Assembly: GCA_040877625.1 (NCBI GenBank)
Contig: JBBDNK010000034.1
Coordinates: 1-64,000, forward strand
DNA: 64,000 bases
Origin: Methylonatrum sp040877625
Lineage (GTDB): Bacteria; Pseudomonadota; Gammaproteobacteria; Nitrococcales; Aquisalimonadaceae
Reading direction: 5' to 3'
Of the stretch, positions 1 to 7,165 are shown one piece after another; the stretch's first letter is position 1; every line of letters begins with the position of its first letter. Under the pieces are notes generated by a model. It saw nothing but the letters and a program-made list of their open reading frames with translations. It did no database searches and was not told where the DNA came from. The position numbers and the translations under genes were made by a program.

Positions 1-1
1 G

Positions 2-91
2 GACAAGTGGATCAGGCGGCGCTTGCGGAGTTATGTGTGGAAACAGTGGGGCAGATCATTCAGGGGTATACCTAGGCATTTTTGTGTCTAA
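2..91 (+). pseudogene. C-terminal remnant of a group II intron maturase (partial, left edge)
   Basis: The reading frame that enters from the left edge encodes DKWIRRRLRSYVWKQWGR before diverging and stopping at 89-91. The WIRRRLR...WKQW pattern is characteristic of the maturase (GIIM) domain at the C-terminus of bacterial group II intron reverse transcriptases. After WGR the expected continuation of that family is absent, so the piece is probably truncated or frameshifted. Nothing after it to the SDR stop at 150 looks coding. Its position beside an attC array fits class IIC-attC introns, which insert at cassette recombination sites, but only about 18 residues support the call. Confidence 0.55.
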
Positions 92-149
92 AGATACGTT
101 ATTAGCCCTTAGTTGAGCTCTAAGGTCTCCGCATGGGAATTGGCCAGTT

Positions 150-800
150 TCAGTACCCCACTGTGAAAGCACGCCGAACGTGCTTTGGTGCTTCTGCCTC
201 ATCCAGCATTGCGACCGCGAAGTCTTCGATTGAAATGCGAGACTCTCCGCTTTCATCAACCACCAGAGTATCGGTACCAAGCCGATAGCGCCCTGTGCGG
301 TCTCCTGGTTCCAGCATTGCGGCCGGTGAAAGATAGGTCCAATCAACACGCGTTTCACGCAGGCAGTGCTCATATTGCGCCTGACAGGCGCGCGCTATCG
401 CAACCGCCGAGGCGGGGAGGAAGTCCGGTGTGCTCAACACCGTTTCGCCTTTCCGCTGGGGCGCACTAGGTACCAGCAACCGTGCCGCGCCGCCAACGAA
501 CAGAACACGTACGCCTGCGGCTGCCGCGCCTTCTAGTACCGCGTGCGTCAGCGGGACCAAGGTATCCTCGTACCCCTCCGGCGGACGCAGCGCACTAATG
601 GCCAGATCCTGACCTTTAATTGTGGGGAAGAGTTGCTGCTGGTCGCATACATCTGCGGCACAGGGGTTCACGTTATCGGGCAACATGTCAAGCTGTGCCT
701 TCGTTCTGGCCACGCCGGTAACGTTATGTCCTCGTGCCAGTGCCTCACCTACAATGCGCCTGCCGACACTCCCTGTGGCGCCGTAGACAGTAATATTCAT
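150..800 (-). CDS. NAD(P)H-binding atypical SDR oxidoreductase
   Basis: 216-residue protein opening with a Rossmann dinucleotide-binding motif, GATGSVGRRI, at residues 8-17. It has the layout of NmrA/BVR-B-like atypical short-chain dehydrogenases: ALRPPEGYEDTL after strand 4, VGGAARLLV, then a TYLSPAAMLEPGDRTGRYR segment before the C-terminal helix. Such proteins bind NAD(P)H; many are reductases or redox sensors, and the substrate cannot be inferred. The gene starts 11 bp downstream of the EamA stop and is probably co-transcribed with it under the divergent MarR regulator. Confidence 0.85.
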   Translation of the reverse strand: MNITVYGATGSVGRRIVGEALARGHNVTGVARTKAQLDMLPDNVNPCAADVCDQQQLFPTIKGQDLAISALRPPEGYEDTLVPLTHAVLEGAAAAGVRVLFVGGAARLLVPSAPQRKGETVLSTPDFLPASAVAIARACQAQYEHCLRETRVDWTYLSPAAMLEPGDRTGRYRLGTDTLVVDESGESRISIEDFAVAMLDEAEAPKHVRRAFTVGY

Positions 801-811
801 CAGGTATCTCC

Positions 812-1753
812 TTAGTAGTGGTGGGGGGTGGACTGTTCACGCTTGGTATTGCCAAATGTGAGCAGGACAACGCCAACGGCAATTAGGCCGGCGCCGAGAA
901 ACAGACCTTTGGGCGGCGCTTCGCCCTGCAGAAATATTGCGGCCGGCACGCCTACAAGGGCACCGACAGTTCCCAGCAGGCTCAGCAAAACTGGCCCACC
1001 TGTTTTCTGCAGCAGGAACAACAGCAAAAACATCCCCGCGAAGACTACGGATTGTATGCCGATCAGGACGAACGACAGGCTTTGGTCCATCGGTACTATG
1101 AGTGAGAAACCGGGCAAGAACCCAGCGCCCAGCAATATCATCGCGGCGGCAATCAGCATCCCCGGTGCCAATGCATCGGCAGATACGCCTTTGGGCCAGC
1201 GCAGTGTGCGGTAGAGGTTGCCAATGGCCAGCAGAACCGGTCCGACAAGCGTCAGGAGTATCCAGAAGCCATCAGCATCGGACGCGGAAAGTTTTCCCGC
1301 CGCCAAAACAACAGCTCCTGCTAACGCCGCCGCCACACCCGTGGCGCGAACTGTCTGGAACGGTTCCATTTTGAGTACCAATGCGCCGACATAAGTCAGG
1401 AGCGGCGGCAGTGAGATGATCAAAGCTACAAAGCTAGCTCCGACATGTGGGACAGCCGAAAAGAAGATCAGATTGGAGCCGGCCACTCCTGCTAGCGCTG
1501 ACACAGCGTAGTATTCAAGTGTGCGAGCGTTAACTGGGGGCAGCTCCCGGCGAAGCACGGCCACGATGAGCAGGATCAGCGCCGCGCCAATGATCGACCA
1601 CAACAAAAAGGCTAACGGTGGTAGGCGCGCCTCGCTCGCAAGTTTCGCCAGATTAGTAGAAAGGCCTAACAGTGCTCCGCCGGACAAAAGGCTTAGAAAT
1701 GGGGGGAGGGGCGATCGTTTACGCTTAGATGCGTTTGTTACTGGATTCATCAT
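812..1753 (-). CDS. EamA/DMT-family membrane exporter
   Basis: About 313 residues with a basic N-terminus (NASKRKRSPLPP) followed by about ten hydrophobic segments in two five-helix halves, the architecture of drug/metabolite transporters (EamA, PF00892). The frame stays open to 1864, but the first ATG after the operator region (1753, or 1750) is preferred. The longer version would run through both palindromic operators and overlap the divergent gene. Members export amino acids, metabolites or drugs from the cytoplasm; the substrate is unknown. It is the first gene of a two-gene operon with the SDR and is divergent from a MarR regulator that probably represses it. Confidence 0.88.
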   Translation of the reverse strand: MMNPVTNASKRKRSPLPPFLSLLSGGALLGLSTNLAKLASEARLPPLAFLLWSIIGAALILLIVAVLRRELPPVNARTLEYYAVSALAGVAGSNLIFFSAVPHVGASFVALIISLPPLLTYVGALVLKMEPFQTVRATGVAAALAGAVVLAAGKLSASDADGFWILLTLVGPVLLAIGNLYRTLRWPKGVSADALAPGMLIAAAMILLGAGFLPGFSLIVPMDQSLSFVLIGIQSVVFAGMFLLLFLLQKTGGPVLLSLLGTVGALVGVPAAIFLQGEAPPKGLFLGAGLIAVGVVLLTFGNTKREQSTPHHY

Positions 1754-1838
1754 ATTGTGCGCTCCGGAAACTATCTTGACATCAAGATATATGCAGTTAA
1801 TCTTGATGTCAAGATAGTTCCGTGAGAAACTAGACCAA
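1754..1838. promoter_or_regulatory. Divergent promoter with two MarR-type palindromic operators
   Basis: Two near-identical dyads lie between the divergent genes: TATCTTGACATCAAGATA at 1772-1789 and ATCTTGATGTCAAGAT at 1800-1815 (extending by one base on the right). Their centres are about 27 bp apart. The wider context is also inverted (CGGAAACTATCTTGA on the left, TCAAGATAGTTCCG on the right). Palindromes of this size are typical MarR operators. Their placement suggests that the MarR protein represses both its own gene and the exporter operon. No RBS stands out before the marR ATG. Confidence 0.8.
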
Positions 1839-2327
1839 ATGGATCGTATCGAAAGAATTCTCACGCAATGGCGGCAAGAGCGGCCTGATCTTCAAGTTGC
1901 TCCGATGGGCACGATTGGACGGATCAAGCTGCTGAATCAACTGCTCACGCGCGGGATGGAAAAGACATGGTTGGCGCACGGCCTGAATGGTGCGAGCTTC
2001 GATGTTCTAGCTACCCTGCGCCGGTCGGGTCTACCCTATGCACTATCACCTGGAGACCTGATGGCGTCGACAATGGTAACTTCGGGCACGATGACGCATC
2101 GTATCGACCAATTGGTAAAGGCCGGGCTGGTCGAACGGGTCAAGAACCCTGACGACGGCCGCGGTTTCTTGATTTCTCTCACTCCGCAAGGGCACGAACT
2201 CATCGACGAAGCGGTTACCGCCCATGTCGAGGCGCAGGCGAAACTGGTCGCTGCTCTTACCGACGAGCAACGCGCTCAATTGGACGATCTGCTGAGAGGG
2301 TTCTTGCGCGGATTAGAGTGCAGCTGA
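1839..2327 (+). CDS. MarR-family transcriptional regulator
   Basis: 162-residue winged-helix protein. The N-terminal helices carry the dimerisation region. The HTH core (LSPGDLMASTMVTSGTMTHR) is followed by the wing pattern VERVKNPDDGRG, in which the DxRG signature of MarR proteins is visible, and then by a C-terminal helix. No cysteine lies at an OhrR-type position, so a small-molecule ligand is more likely than peroxide. It is divergent from the EamA/SDR operon, with a pair of palindromes between them, which points to ligand-relieved autorepression. Confidence 0.92.
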   Translation: MDRIERILTQWRQERPDLQVAPMGTIGRIKLLNQLLTRGMEKTWLAHGLNGASFDVLATLRRSGLPYALSPGDLMASTMVTSGTMTHRIDQLVKAGLVERVKNPDDGRGFLISLTPQGHELIDEAVTAHVEAQAKLVAALTDEQRAQLDDLLRGFLRGLECS

Positions 2328-2350
2328 TCTGCCTATCGGCCGGCGGGTAG

Positions 2351-2382
2351 GGCTAACAAGCCGCTGAATGCGGGCGTTGGGC
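2351..2382 (+). repeat. Short attC-like site
   Basis: GGCTAAC at 2351-2357 matches the inverse core site RYYYAAC, and GTTGGGC at 2376-2382 matches the core site GTTRRRY. Only 32 bp separate the ends, shorter than the usual minimum of about 57 bp, so the centre has probably been deleted. It marks the left border of the cassette-like genes. Confidence 0.45.
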
Positions 2383-2440
2383 CTGACGGGCCTGGGCGGT
2401 TTACGCTGGATAGCAGCGTGTAGCGAGTCAGGAGGTAAAC

Positions 2441-2629
2441 ATGGCCACCGCAAAGGAACAGATGTCTCGCATCATCGAGGCGCAGCCTGACGACAGCTCC
2501 TACGAGGAACTCCTGCGTGAGCTTGCGTTCGCGCGAATGGTGGAGCGTGGGTTGCAGGATTCAGAGGCTGGACGGACCGTAGATAACCAGGAGATGCGGG
2601 AGCGCATCCGCTCATGGCAGAGCTCATGA
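2441..2629 (+). CDS. Small antitoxin-like protein without its toxin
   Basis: 62-residue acidic, helical protein. The pattern PDDSSYEELLRELAFARMVERGLQDSEAGR resembles short type II antitoxins usually annotated as addiction-module proteins, whose RelE/ParE toxin normally follows within a few bases. Here the next gene, overlapping by 16 nt, is a GFA-family enzyme instead. A Shine-Dalgarno sequence (AGGAGG, about 2430-2435) precedes the ATG. It is either an orphan antitoxin left after cassette rearrangement or a regulator with another role. Confidence 0.6.
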   Translation: MATAKEQMSRIIEAQPDDSSYEELLRELAFARMVERGLQDSEAGRTVDNQEMRERIRSWQSS

Positions 2630-3027
2630 AATTGACTGGCGGTTGCTTCTGCGGACGTGTGCGTTACCAGGTTGATTCACCACTTGGGCCAGGGCGCAGT
2701 TGCCACTGCTCTCGATGCAGGAAGGCATTCAGCGGGGCAGGCTCTGCTTACGCTGAAGTCGTGCCAGGTTCATTCTCTTGGGTCAGCGGTGTCGAACAAC
2801 TCAGCTTCTATGAGACGACTCCTGGATGGGGCCTATGCTTCTGCCGGACCTGTGGGAGCACACTTTGCGGAACAGCAGACGGCAAGGTTCACGGAGTGAC
2901 ACTCGGAAGCGTCGACGGAGATCCAGGTGTTCAGATCGAGATGCACATATTCGTCGGTTCCAAGGCGCCTTGGGACCACATTGGCGGACATGCGCCTCAG
3001 TTTCAGGAGTTTCCTTCGCATCTTTGA
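2614..3027 (+). CDS. GFA-family (glutathione-dependent formaldehyde-activating-like) zinc protein
   Basis: 137 residues with the GFA/CENP-V cysteine pattern: GCFCGRVRY near the N-terminus, CHCSRCRK in the middle and CRTCGS further on, which together coordinate zinc in this beta-rich fold. Family members include Gfa, which conjugates formaldehyde to glutathione, but most have unknown substrates. The start overlaps the preceding antitoxin gene. The C-terminus (HIGGHAPQFQEF) matches normal GFA ends, yet its last 38 nt are also used by the next reading frame, suggesting a deletion joined two cassettes here. Confidence 0.85.
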   Translation: MAELMKLTGGCFCGRVRYQVDSPLGPGRSCHCSRCRKAFSGAGSAYAEVVPGSFSWVSGVEQLSFYETTPGWGLCFCRTCGSTLCGTADGKVHGVTLGSVDGDPGVQIEMHIFVGSKAPWDHIGGHAPQFQEFPSHL

Positions 3028-3271
3028 TGAAGCAAAGGCGAAGGAGTTCTACGTTGGCTTTCTGGTGTCAGAACATCATGGTGACAGCTGCCCGGGTTCA
3101 GCTCTCCGTATAGAAACCGATGAGATTGAGCCTTTCCATCAGCAGCTTGTGGCAGCGGAGTACAAGTACGCCAAGCCAGCGCTAGAAAATACGCCTTGGG
3201 GAAGCAAGGACATGTCGGTGGCGGACCCGTTTGGAAACAAGCTGATCTTCACCAATGCAATAAGCACCTGA
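2990..3271 (+). pseudogene. Glyoxalase/bleomycin-resistance-like protein with internal deletion
   Basis: The frame from ATG 2990 reads LRIFDEAKAKEFYVGFL and then jumps directly to SEHHGDSCPGSALRIE. It continues to a normal family end with WGSKDMSVADPFGNKLIFT. Family members known from memory have about 35 residues (a strand and the loop before HLSEHHGD) between those blocks, so an in-frame internal deletion is inferred. The start lies inside the end of the GFA gene. The protein would lack half of one VOC module and is probably inactive. Confidence 0.6.
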
Positions 3272-3284
3272 GCGGTGCAACAAG

Positions 3285-3330
3285 AGCCAACAACAGCTTG
3301 AAGCCGACGGGTTAAGCCCAGGCGCTGGGA
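3285..3330 (+). repeat. Degenerate attC-like site
   Basis: AGCCAAC (3285-3291) and GCTGGGA (3324-3330) sit where the outer boxes of an attC would be, each with mismatches to the consensus. The interior (AGCTTGAAGCC and GGTTAAGCCC) is weakly self-complementary. It lies between the glyoxalase relic and higB and is only suggestive alone. Confidence 0.3.
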
Positions 3331-3365
3331 TTGTAACCCGATACGCCTCAGGTTACAGTCATCCC

Positions 3366-3644
3366 ATGATCAAGGGATTCAAGCACAAGGGGCTGGAGCG
3401 GTTCTTCGTGTCCGGCATCAAAGCCGGCATCCAGGCCAAGCACGCAGACCGACTGCGTTTGATTCTGGCCCGCCTCCACGCGGCGACCGCGCCGGATGAC
3501 ATGAACCTGCCCGGCTTGTTCCTCCATCCCTTGAGTGGCGATCGCAAAGGCACCTGGTCCGTCCGCGTCAGTGGGAATTGGCGTGTCACGTTCGCCTTCG
3601 AGGCAGGCGATGCCTATGTGGTCGATTACGAGGACTATCATTGA
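3366..3644 (+). CDS. higB: HigB-type RelE-family toxin
   Basis: 92-residue RelE-superfamily toxin. It begins MIKGFKHKGLERFFVSG, continues AGIQAKHADRLRLILARL and LPGLFLHPLSGDRKGTW, and ends with the sheet SVRVSGNWRVTFAFEAGDAYVVDYEDYH. This is the standard HigB pattern of ribosome-dependent mRNA endonucleases. The antitoxin starts a few bases after the stop, in the toxin-first order typical of higBA. The pair sits as one cassette ending in a canonical attC. Toxin-antitoxin cassettes are known to stabilise integron arrays. It looks complete and active. Confidence 0.93.
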   Translation: MIKGFKHKGLERFFVSGIKAGIQAKHADRLRLILARLHAATAPDDMNLPGLFLHPLSGDRKGTWSVRVSGNWRVTFAFEAGDAYVVDYEDYH

Positions 3645-3654
3645 GGTTATGGCT

Positions 3655-3978
3655 ATGCGTATGCACAACCCTCCGCACCCGGGTGAGGTTCTCAAGGGGC
3701 TCTGCCTGGAGCCGCTCGGGCTGAGCGTCACCGAGGCGGCGGACGCTCTGGGCGTCAGCCGAAAGACGCTGTCCAGTATTTTGAACGGCCGCGCCGGCAT
3801 CAGTCCCGAGATGGCCATCCGGCTGTCCATTGCATTCGGCACCTCCGCCGAGAGCTGGCTCAACCAGCAGTCCATGTTTGACCTCTGGCAGGCTGAGCAG
3901 CGGCTTCCAAGGCCGCACGTCCGGCGCCTGACGTCTAGCGGTGGCCAGCCCAACAACGGCATCGAGCCGACGGCCTAA
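3655..3978 (+). CDS. higA: HigA-type XRE antitoxin
   Basis: About 108 residues. The N-terminal MHNPPHPGEVLKG is the HigA signature. An XRE helix-turn-helix follows (VTEAADALGVSRKTLSSILN, then ISPEMAIRLSIAF). ATG 3655 is preferred because GAGG at 3643-3646 is correctly spaced for it; ATG 3649 and 3661 are alternatives. It neutralises HigB and probably represses the operon. The last 10 or so residues (GGQPNNGIEPTA) are encoded by the attC site, and the stop codon falls inside it. Confidence 0.92.
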   Translation: MRMHNPPHPGEVLKGLCLEPLGLSVTEAADALGVSRKTLSSILNGRAGISPEMAIRLSIAFGTSAESWLNQQSMFDLWQAEQRLPRPHVRRLTSSGGQPNNGIEPTA

Positions 3979-4006
3979 CGGCCGCGGCTCATGCCTGGCG
4001 TTAGGT
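3948..4006 (+). repeat. attC recombination site (canonical)
   Basis: 59 bp. GCCCAAC (3948-3954) and GTTAGGT (4000-4006) match RYYYAAC and GTTRRRY. The interior forms the expected stem: GGCAT pairs with ATGCC, and GAGCCG pairs with CGGCTC. It is the best-preserved attC in the window and contains the higA stop codon, as is common for cassettes. Confidence 0.85.
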
Positions 4007-4017
4007 GACAGTCAGCC

Positions 4018-4413
4018 ATGGATTACGCTCCGATCATCAACGAGGTGTTCAAGCTTTGGTGGGTCATACCCATCCTGTTTGTCATCTCCATATTCAAGAC
4101 GCCGTGGTTTAAGGGGCTGATTGGTGAAGCTCTTGTTAAATTCGCAGCGAGGCTTCGATTGCCCGAGGACACATACCATCGGATTCATAACGTGACGCTG
4201 CCAACGCCGGACGGCACTACGCAGATCGACCACATTTTCGTGTCTCGGTTTGGGATCTTTGTTGTCGAAACCAAGAACATGAAGGGCTGGATCTTTGGTG
4301 GCGAAAATCAAGCTCAGTGGGCACAAAAAATATTCAAGAAATCGTTCAAGTTTCAAAACCCACTCCGCCAGATTTGCTGCCGAAAAAACGGCTGTCGCCT
4401 CAAACTCCGCTGA
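4018..4413 (+). CDS. NERD-domain protein, C-terminally truncated cassette
   Basis: 131 residues. One N-terminal transmembrane helix (LWWVIPILFVISIF) precedes a nuclease-related domain. GEALV is followed by TQIDHIFVSRFGIFVVETKN, giving the D...ExK arrangement of the PD-(D/E)XK-like core, then GWIFGGENQAQWAQ and FQNPLRQ. NERD proteins normally continue for at least another 50 residues after NPLRQ. Here the frame changes to CCRKNGCRLKLR and stops where an attC right half begins. The distal half has been lost, so nuclease function is doubtful. Confidence 0.75.
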   Translation: MDYAPIINEVFKLWWVIPILFVISIFKTPWFKGLIGEALVKFAARLRLPEDTYHRIHNVTLPTPDGTTQIDHIFVSRFGIFVVETKNMKGWIFGGENQAQWAQKIFKKSFKFQNPLRQICCRKNGCRLKLR

Positions 4414-4428
4414 ACTCGGGCGTTATGC
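4404..4428 (+). repeat. Right half of an attC site
   Basis: CGCTGAACTCGGGCGTTATGC ends in GTTATGC (4422-4428), a one-mismatch R' core. No matching left arm or RYYYAAC box is visible upstream. It was probably removed by the deletion that truncated the NERD gene. Confidence 0.45.
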
Positions 4429-4441
4429 ATGAGAAGGAGCT

Positions 4442-4987
4442 ATGATGGATCTAAAAAATCACTTTGAATTGCTGGCCTCATACAACAGGTGGATGAACTC
4501 AAAGGTTTACGAGGCTGCGGGTTGTCTCAGCGCATCGGAACTATCCAAGGATCGAGGGGCTTTTTTCGGTTCCATACTCGGTACCCTAAATCATATCGTC
4601 GTCGGCGATACCATCTGGCTCAAGCGGTTTGCCACACATCCCTCATGCAAGGTTTCTTTGAGGGACATTACTCAGCTATCAAATCCAAACAGCTTGGATC
4701 AAATTTTGTTCCCGGATTTCACAGATCTGGCAGAACACAGAGCGTGGATGGATGACCAAATTTGTGTGTGGATTGCTAGGCTTTCGGAGAATGATTTGAG
4801 CTATGCTCTTGATTATCGAAATACCAAAGGAATCCCGGCGACTAAACGGTATTCGAACCTTATCCTTCATTTTTTTAACCATCAAACGCATCATCGTGGT
4901 CAAGTCTCAACTTTGTTGTCGCAGGCTGAAGAGGATGTTGGAGTTACAGATCTTCTGGCTTTAATTCCAGAGGAGGCTCATGCATAA
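4442..4987 (+). CDS. DinB-family protein
   Basis: 181-residue helical protein of the DinB/YfiT superfamily. Histidines for a metal site appear in LGTLNHIVVGD near the N-terminus and in HFFNHQTHHRGQ near the C-terminus, the classic three-histidine pattern of this four-helix bundle. Family members include thiol-dependent transferases and damage-inducible proteins of unknown function. AAGGAG (4434-4439) lies just before two tandem ATGs at 4442 and 4445. The gene is visibly richer in A and T than its neighbours, consistent with a foreign cassette. Confidence 0.88.
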   Translation: MMDLKNHFELLASYNRWMNSKVYEAAGCLSASELSKDRGAFFGSILGTLNHIVVGDTIWLKRFATHPSCKVSLRDITQLSNPNSLDQILFPDFTDLAEHRAWMDDQICVWIARLSENDLSYALDYRNTKGIPATKRYSNLILHFFNHQTHHRGQVSTLLSQAEEDVGVTDLLALIPEEAHA

Positions 4988-5053
4988 CTAGTGCGTCAAC
5001 GGGATTGGTTTTCCGATGGCGCTCCATACCAACCCGTTACGCTAACGTTAGGC
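4982..5053 (+). repeat. attC recombination site
   Basis: 72 bp from GCATAAC (4982-4988, one mismatch) to GTTAGGC (5047-5053). GCGTCAACGGGATTGG on the left is nearly complementary to CCAACCCGTTACGC on the right, giving a long imperfect stem with a loop of about 16 nt. The dinB stop codon lies inside the left box. Confidence 0.8.
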
Positions 5054-5077
5054 GTCAATTCAAATGGAGGAATCAGA

Positions 5078-5737
5078 ATGACGCGAGTTCGAGTTGAAAG
5101 CTTCACGATCTCTATAGACGGATATGGAGCGGGTCCGAATCAAGATATCAATAATCCGCTCGGCGTGGGTGGGAAGGACTTACACCAGTGGTTCATCCCA
5201 ACACGCACGTTCCAGCGGACCCACGGTGCGGGCGATGGCACGACCGGTGTCGACGAAGATTTTGCCGCGCGGGGATTTAGGAACCTCGGAGCGTGGATCC
5301 TGGGGAGGAATATGTTCGGACCGATTCGGGGTCCCTGGCCCGACTCGAACTGGAAAGGCTGGTGGGGAGACAACCCACCCTATCACGTTCCAGTCTTCGT
5401 CTTGACCCATCATGCGCGTCCATCTATCCAGATGGAAGGCGGTACGACGTTTCACTTCGTCACGGGCGGCATTCACGAAGCGCTAGACCGGGCCCGCGGA
5501 GCCGCGAACGGCATGGACGTGCGCATTGGGGGAGGACCCAACGTGATTCGACAGTATCTTCAAGAGGCTCTCATTGATGAACTGCATATCGTGATCTCGC
5601 CGATCCTGCTGGGCCGGGGCGAGCGGTTGTTCGAGGGGGCGGACCTGCGGGCTCTAGGATATGAATGCGTCGAGTTCGTGGGATCGGAGAAGGCAACCCA
5701 TGTTGTGCTCCGGCGCCGGGAAACCAATGATGCCTAA
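5078..5737 (+). CDS. Dihydrofolate-reductase/RibD-C-like reductase (cassette)
   Basis: 219 residues from ATG 5078, preceded by GGAGG at 5066-5070. An in-frame upstream extension runs into the attC and is rejected. The RibD C-terminal/DHFR fold is recognisable: SIDGYGAG near the N-terminus, LGAWILGRNMFG, then VPVFVLTHH, VRIGGGPNVIRQYL, LIDELHIVISPILLGRGERLF. These proteins bind NADPH and reduce pterin- or flavin-like substrates, but this cassette type has no established substrate. A different member of the same superfamily occurs at 7166. Confidence 0.9.
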   Translation: MTRVRVESFTISIDGYGAGPNQDINNPLGVGGKDLHQWFIPTRTFQRTHGAGDGTTGVDEDFAARGFRNLGAWILGRNMFGPIRGPWPDSNWKGWWGDNPPYHVPVFVLTHHARPSIQMEGGTTFHFVTGGIHEALDRARGAANGMDVRIGGGPNVIRQYLQEALIDELHIVISPILLGRGERLFEGADLRALGYECVEFVGSEKATHVVLRRRETNDA

Positions 5738-5738
5738 C
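5732..5738 (+). repeat. Solitary inverse core site (attC remnant)
   Basis: GCCTAAC contains the reductase stop codon and is a perfect RYYYAAC, but the next gene starts 12 bp later and no right half exists. The attC between the two cassettes has been deleted. Confidence 0.45.
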
Positions 5739-5749
5739 AAATCAACAAC

Positions 5750-6370
5750 ATGAAGAGCTCGCAAAAATTTTGGGATAAAGTTGCGCCTCGTTACGCCAAG
5801 AGCCCGATTAGGGACGAGAAGAGCTATCAAAAGAAGCTGGCGATCACGCAGGAGTACTTCCGACCCGACTGGTCCGTGTTCGAGTTCGGCTGCGGGACCG
5901 GAACCACGGCCATCATCCACGCGCCCTACGTCAAGCATATTCTCGCTACCGATATATCGGGCAATATGTTGGATATCGCGGAGAGTAAAGCGCGCGATGC
6001 AAGTATTGAAAATGTCCGATTCCAACAGGGCACACTGGACAGTTTGGCGCTGAAAGAGGAAAGCTTTGATGCCGTGCTGGGGCTCAACATATTGCACCTC
6101 CTGGAGAATGTAGAAGCGGCGATTGCCCGAGTAAATGCATTACTGAAGCCAGGAGGCATATTTGTATCCAGTACCGTACTGATCGCTGAGTTGAAGTCCC
6201 ACTGGCGGCTGTTGATTCCGGTTATGCAGGTCCTGGGTTTCGCTCCCTATGTGAATCGCTTCGAGAAGCAGGAGCTTGTGTCTATGTTGATCAATGCTGG
6301 CTTTAGCATTGACTACGAATGGAAAGCGGGTAGGGGGTCGGTGTATATCGTTGCAAAGAAGGAAAGATAA
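5750..6370 (+). CDS. Class I SAM-dependent methyltransferase (cassette)
   Basis: 206 residues. SAM motif I is FEFGCGTGTTA (about residues 44-54). An acidic residue at the end of strand 2 follows (ILATDISGNML), then FDAVLGLNILHLL (motif post-II/IV) and LLKPGGIF (motif VI), the standard Methyltransf_11/25 layout. The substrate is unknown. The gene lies only 12 bp behind the preceding cassette, with no clear ribosome binding site, so it may depend on translation of its neighbour. It ends upstream of another attC-like site. Confidence 0.88.
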   Translation: MKSSQKFWDKVAPRYAKSPIRDEKSYQKKLAITQEYFRPDWSVFEFGCGTGTTAIIHAPYVKHILATDISGNMLDIAESKARDASIENVRFQQGTLDSLALKEESFDAVLGLNILHLLENVEAAIARVNALLKPGGIFVSSTVLIAELKSHWRLLIPVMQVLGFAPYVNRFEKQELVSMLINAGFSIDYEWKAGRGSVYIVAKKER

Positions 6371-6392
6371 ACGAGAAAGCCGGTTAAAAAAT

Positions 6393-6477
6393 TTGTTCAC
6401 GCGCTGGAGCCGACAGCGGGGCGTAGACATCCACCTCTCGCGGATAGCCAGGCCAGCGGCTTAGCTCTGCGTTAGGT
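6393..6477 (+). repeat. attC-like site with weak left end
   Basis: GTTAGGT at 6471-6477 is a perfect core site. GCCAGCGGCTTAGCTCTGCG before it partly pairs with GCGCTGGAGCCGACAGC at about 6401-6417. The left outer box is poor, so the exact 5' boundary is uncertain. Confidence 0.55.
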
Positions 6478-6534
6478 CCCTTGAGAGCCTCTCTACGAAA
6501 CTATCCTCTACAAAAATTTGGCTTAGGAGAAAAC

Positions 6535-6942
6535 ATGGCAGATTCAATCGTCCGTCTTAACCCATCGGCATTACCGAATTCTGGAGAAATGGGGTATTCA
6601 CAGATCTCGATAGTCGAACCGGGTCGTATGGCTTATATATCTGGCCAAGTCGCCTGGCGACCAGACGGTGAGGCAGTACCTGAAAGCTTGACTGAACAAA
6701 TGAGCATCGTCTCGGTTAATGCAAAGGCTGCGCTGGATGCCGTTGGGGCTACACCGCATGATGTTGTGATCGCGCGTATCTATATGGTTAATCTCACTCC
6801 AGAACGCTTAGAAGAACTTATGCCGCCGTTTCTAGCCGCTTTCGAGGGAGCTCAACCTTGTGTTACTGGTGTCGGCGTTGAGGCGCTGGCTGCGCCTGAC
6901 CTACAAGTCGAAATGGAGCTGGTTGTCAGGCTTCCTGATTAA
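6535..6942 (+). CDS. RidA/YjgF-family deaminase-like protein (cassette)
   Basis: 135 residues from ATG 6535, which has AGGAGA 4 nt upstream. Family landmarks are YISGQVAWRPDG, IVSVNAKAALDAVGATPHDVV and the C-terminal VTGVGVEALAAPDLQVEMELV. RidA proteins form trimers that hydrolyse reactive enamine/imine intermediates in the cytosol. The usual catalytic arginine block (RxxVEVxxLP) is replaced by TGVGVEALAAPDL, so deaminase activity is uncertain. A second RidA relative is encoded at 48826, next to a TRAP transporter. Confidence 0.87.
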   Translation: MADSIVRLNPSALPNSGEMGYSQISIVEPGRMAYISGQVAWRPDGEAVPESLTEQMSIVSVNAKAALDAVGATPHDVVIARIYMVNLTPERLEELMPPFLAAFEGAQPCVTGVGVEALAAPDLQVEMELVVRLPD

Positions 6943-6993
6943 CTGCTGCCTTCAGGCTATGGGGACTGAGAATATTTATGAGGCTGTAATTTT

Positions 6994-7086
6994 GTCTAAC
7001 AAGTCAATGAACTTCGCGCCTTCGGCGCCGGACGGCTTACACTGCGCTTCGCTCCGTTTCAGCCGCCGGTTATTGAGGCGTTAGGC
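6994..7086 (+). repeat. attC recombination site
   Basis: 93 bp from GTCTAAC (6994-7000) to GTTAGGC (7080-7086), both perfect matches to the core consensus. TCAATGAAC near the left end pairs with GGTTATTGA near the right end, and CGCCTTCGGCG forms an apical hairpin. Confidence 0.8.
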
Positions 7087-7165
7087 GTTAATGTGGTTGC
7101 CACCTTGTCGAAAACCGGTGTGTTCATCCGACTAAGCTATACAGACCACAACGACGGAGCACACC

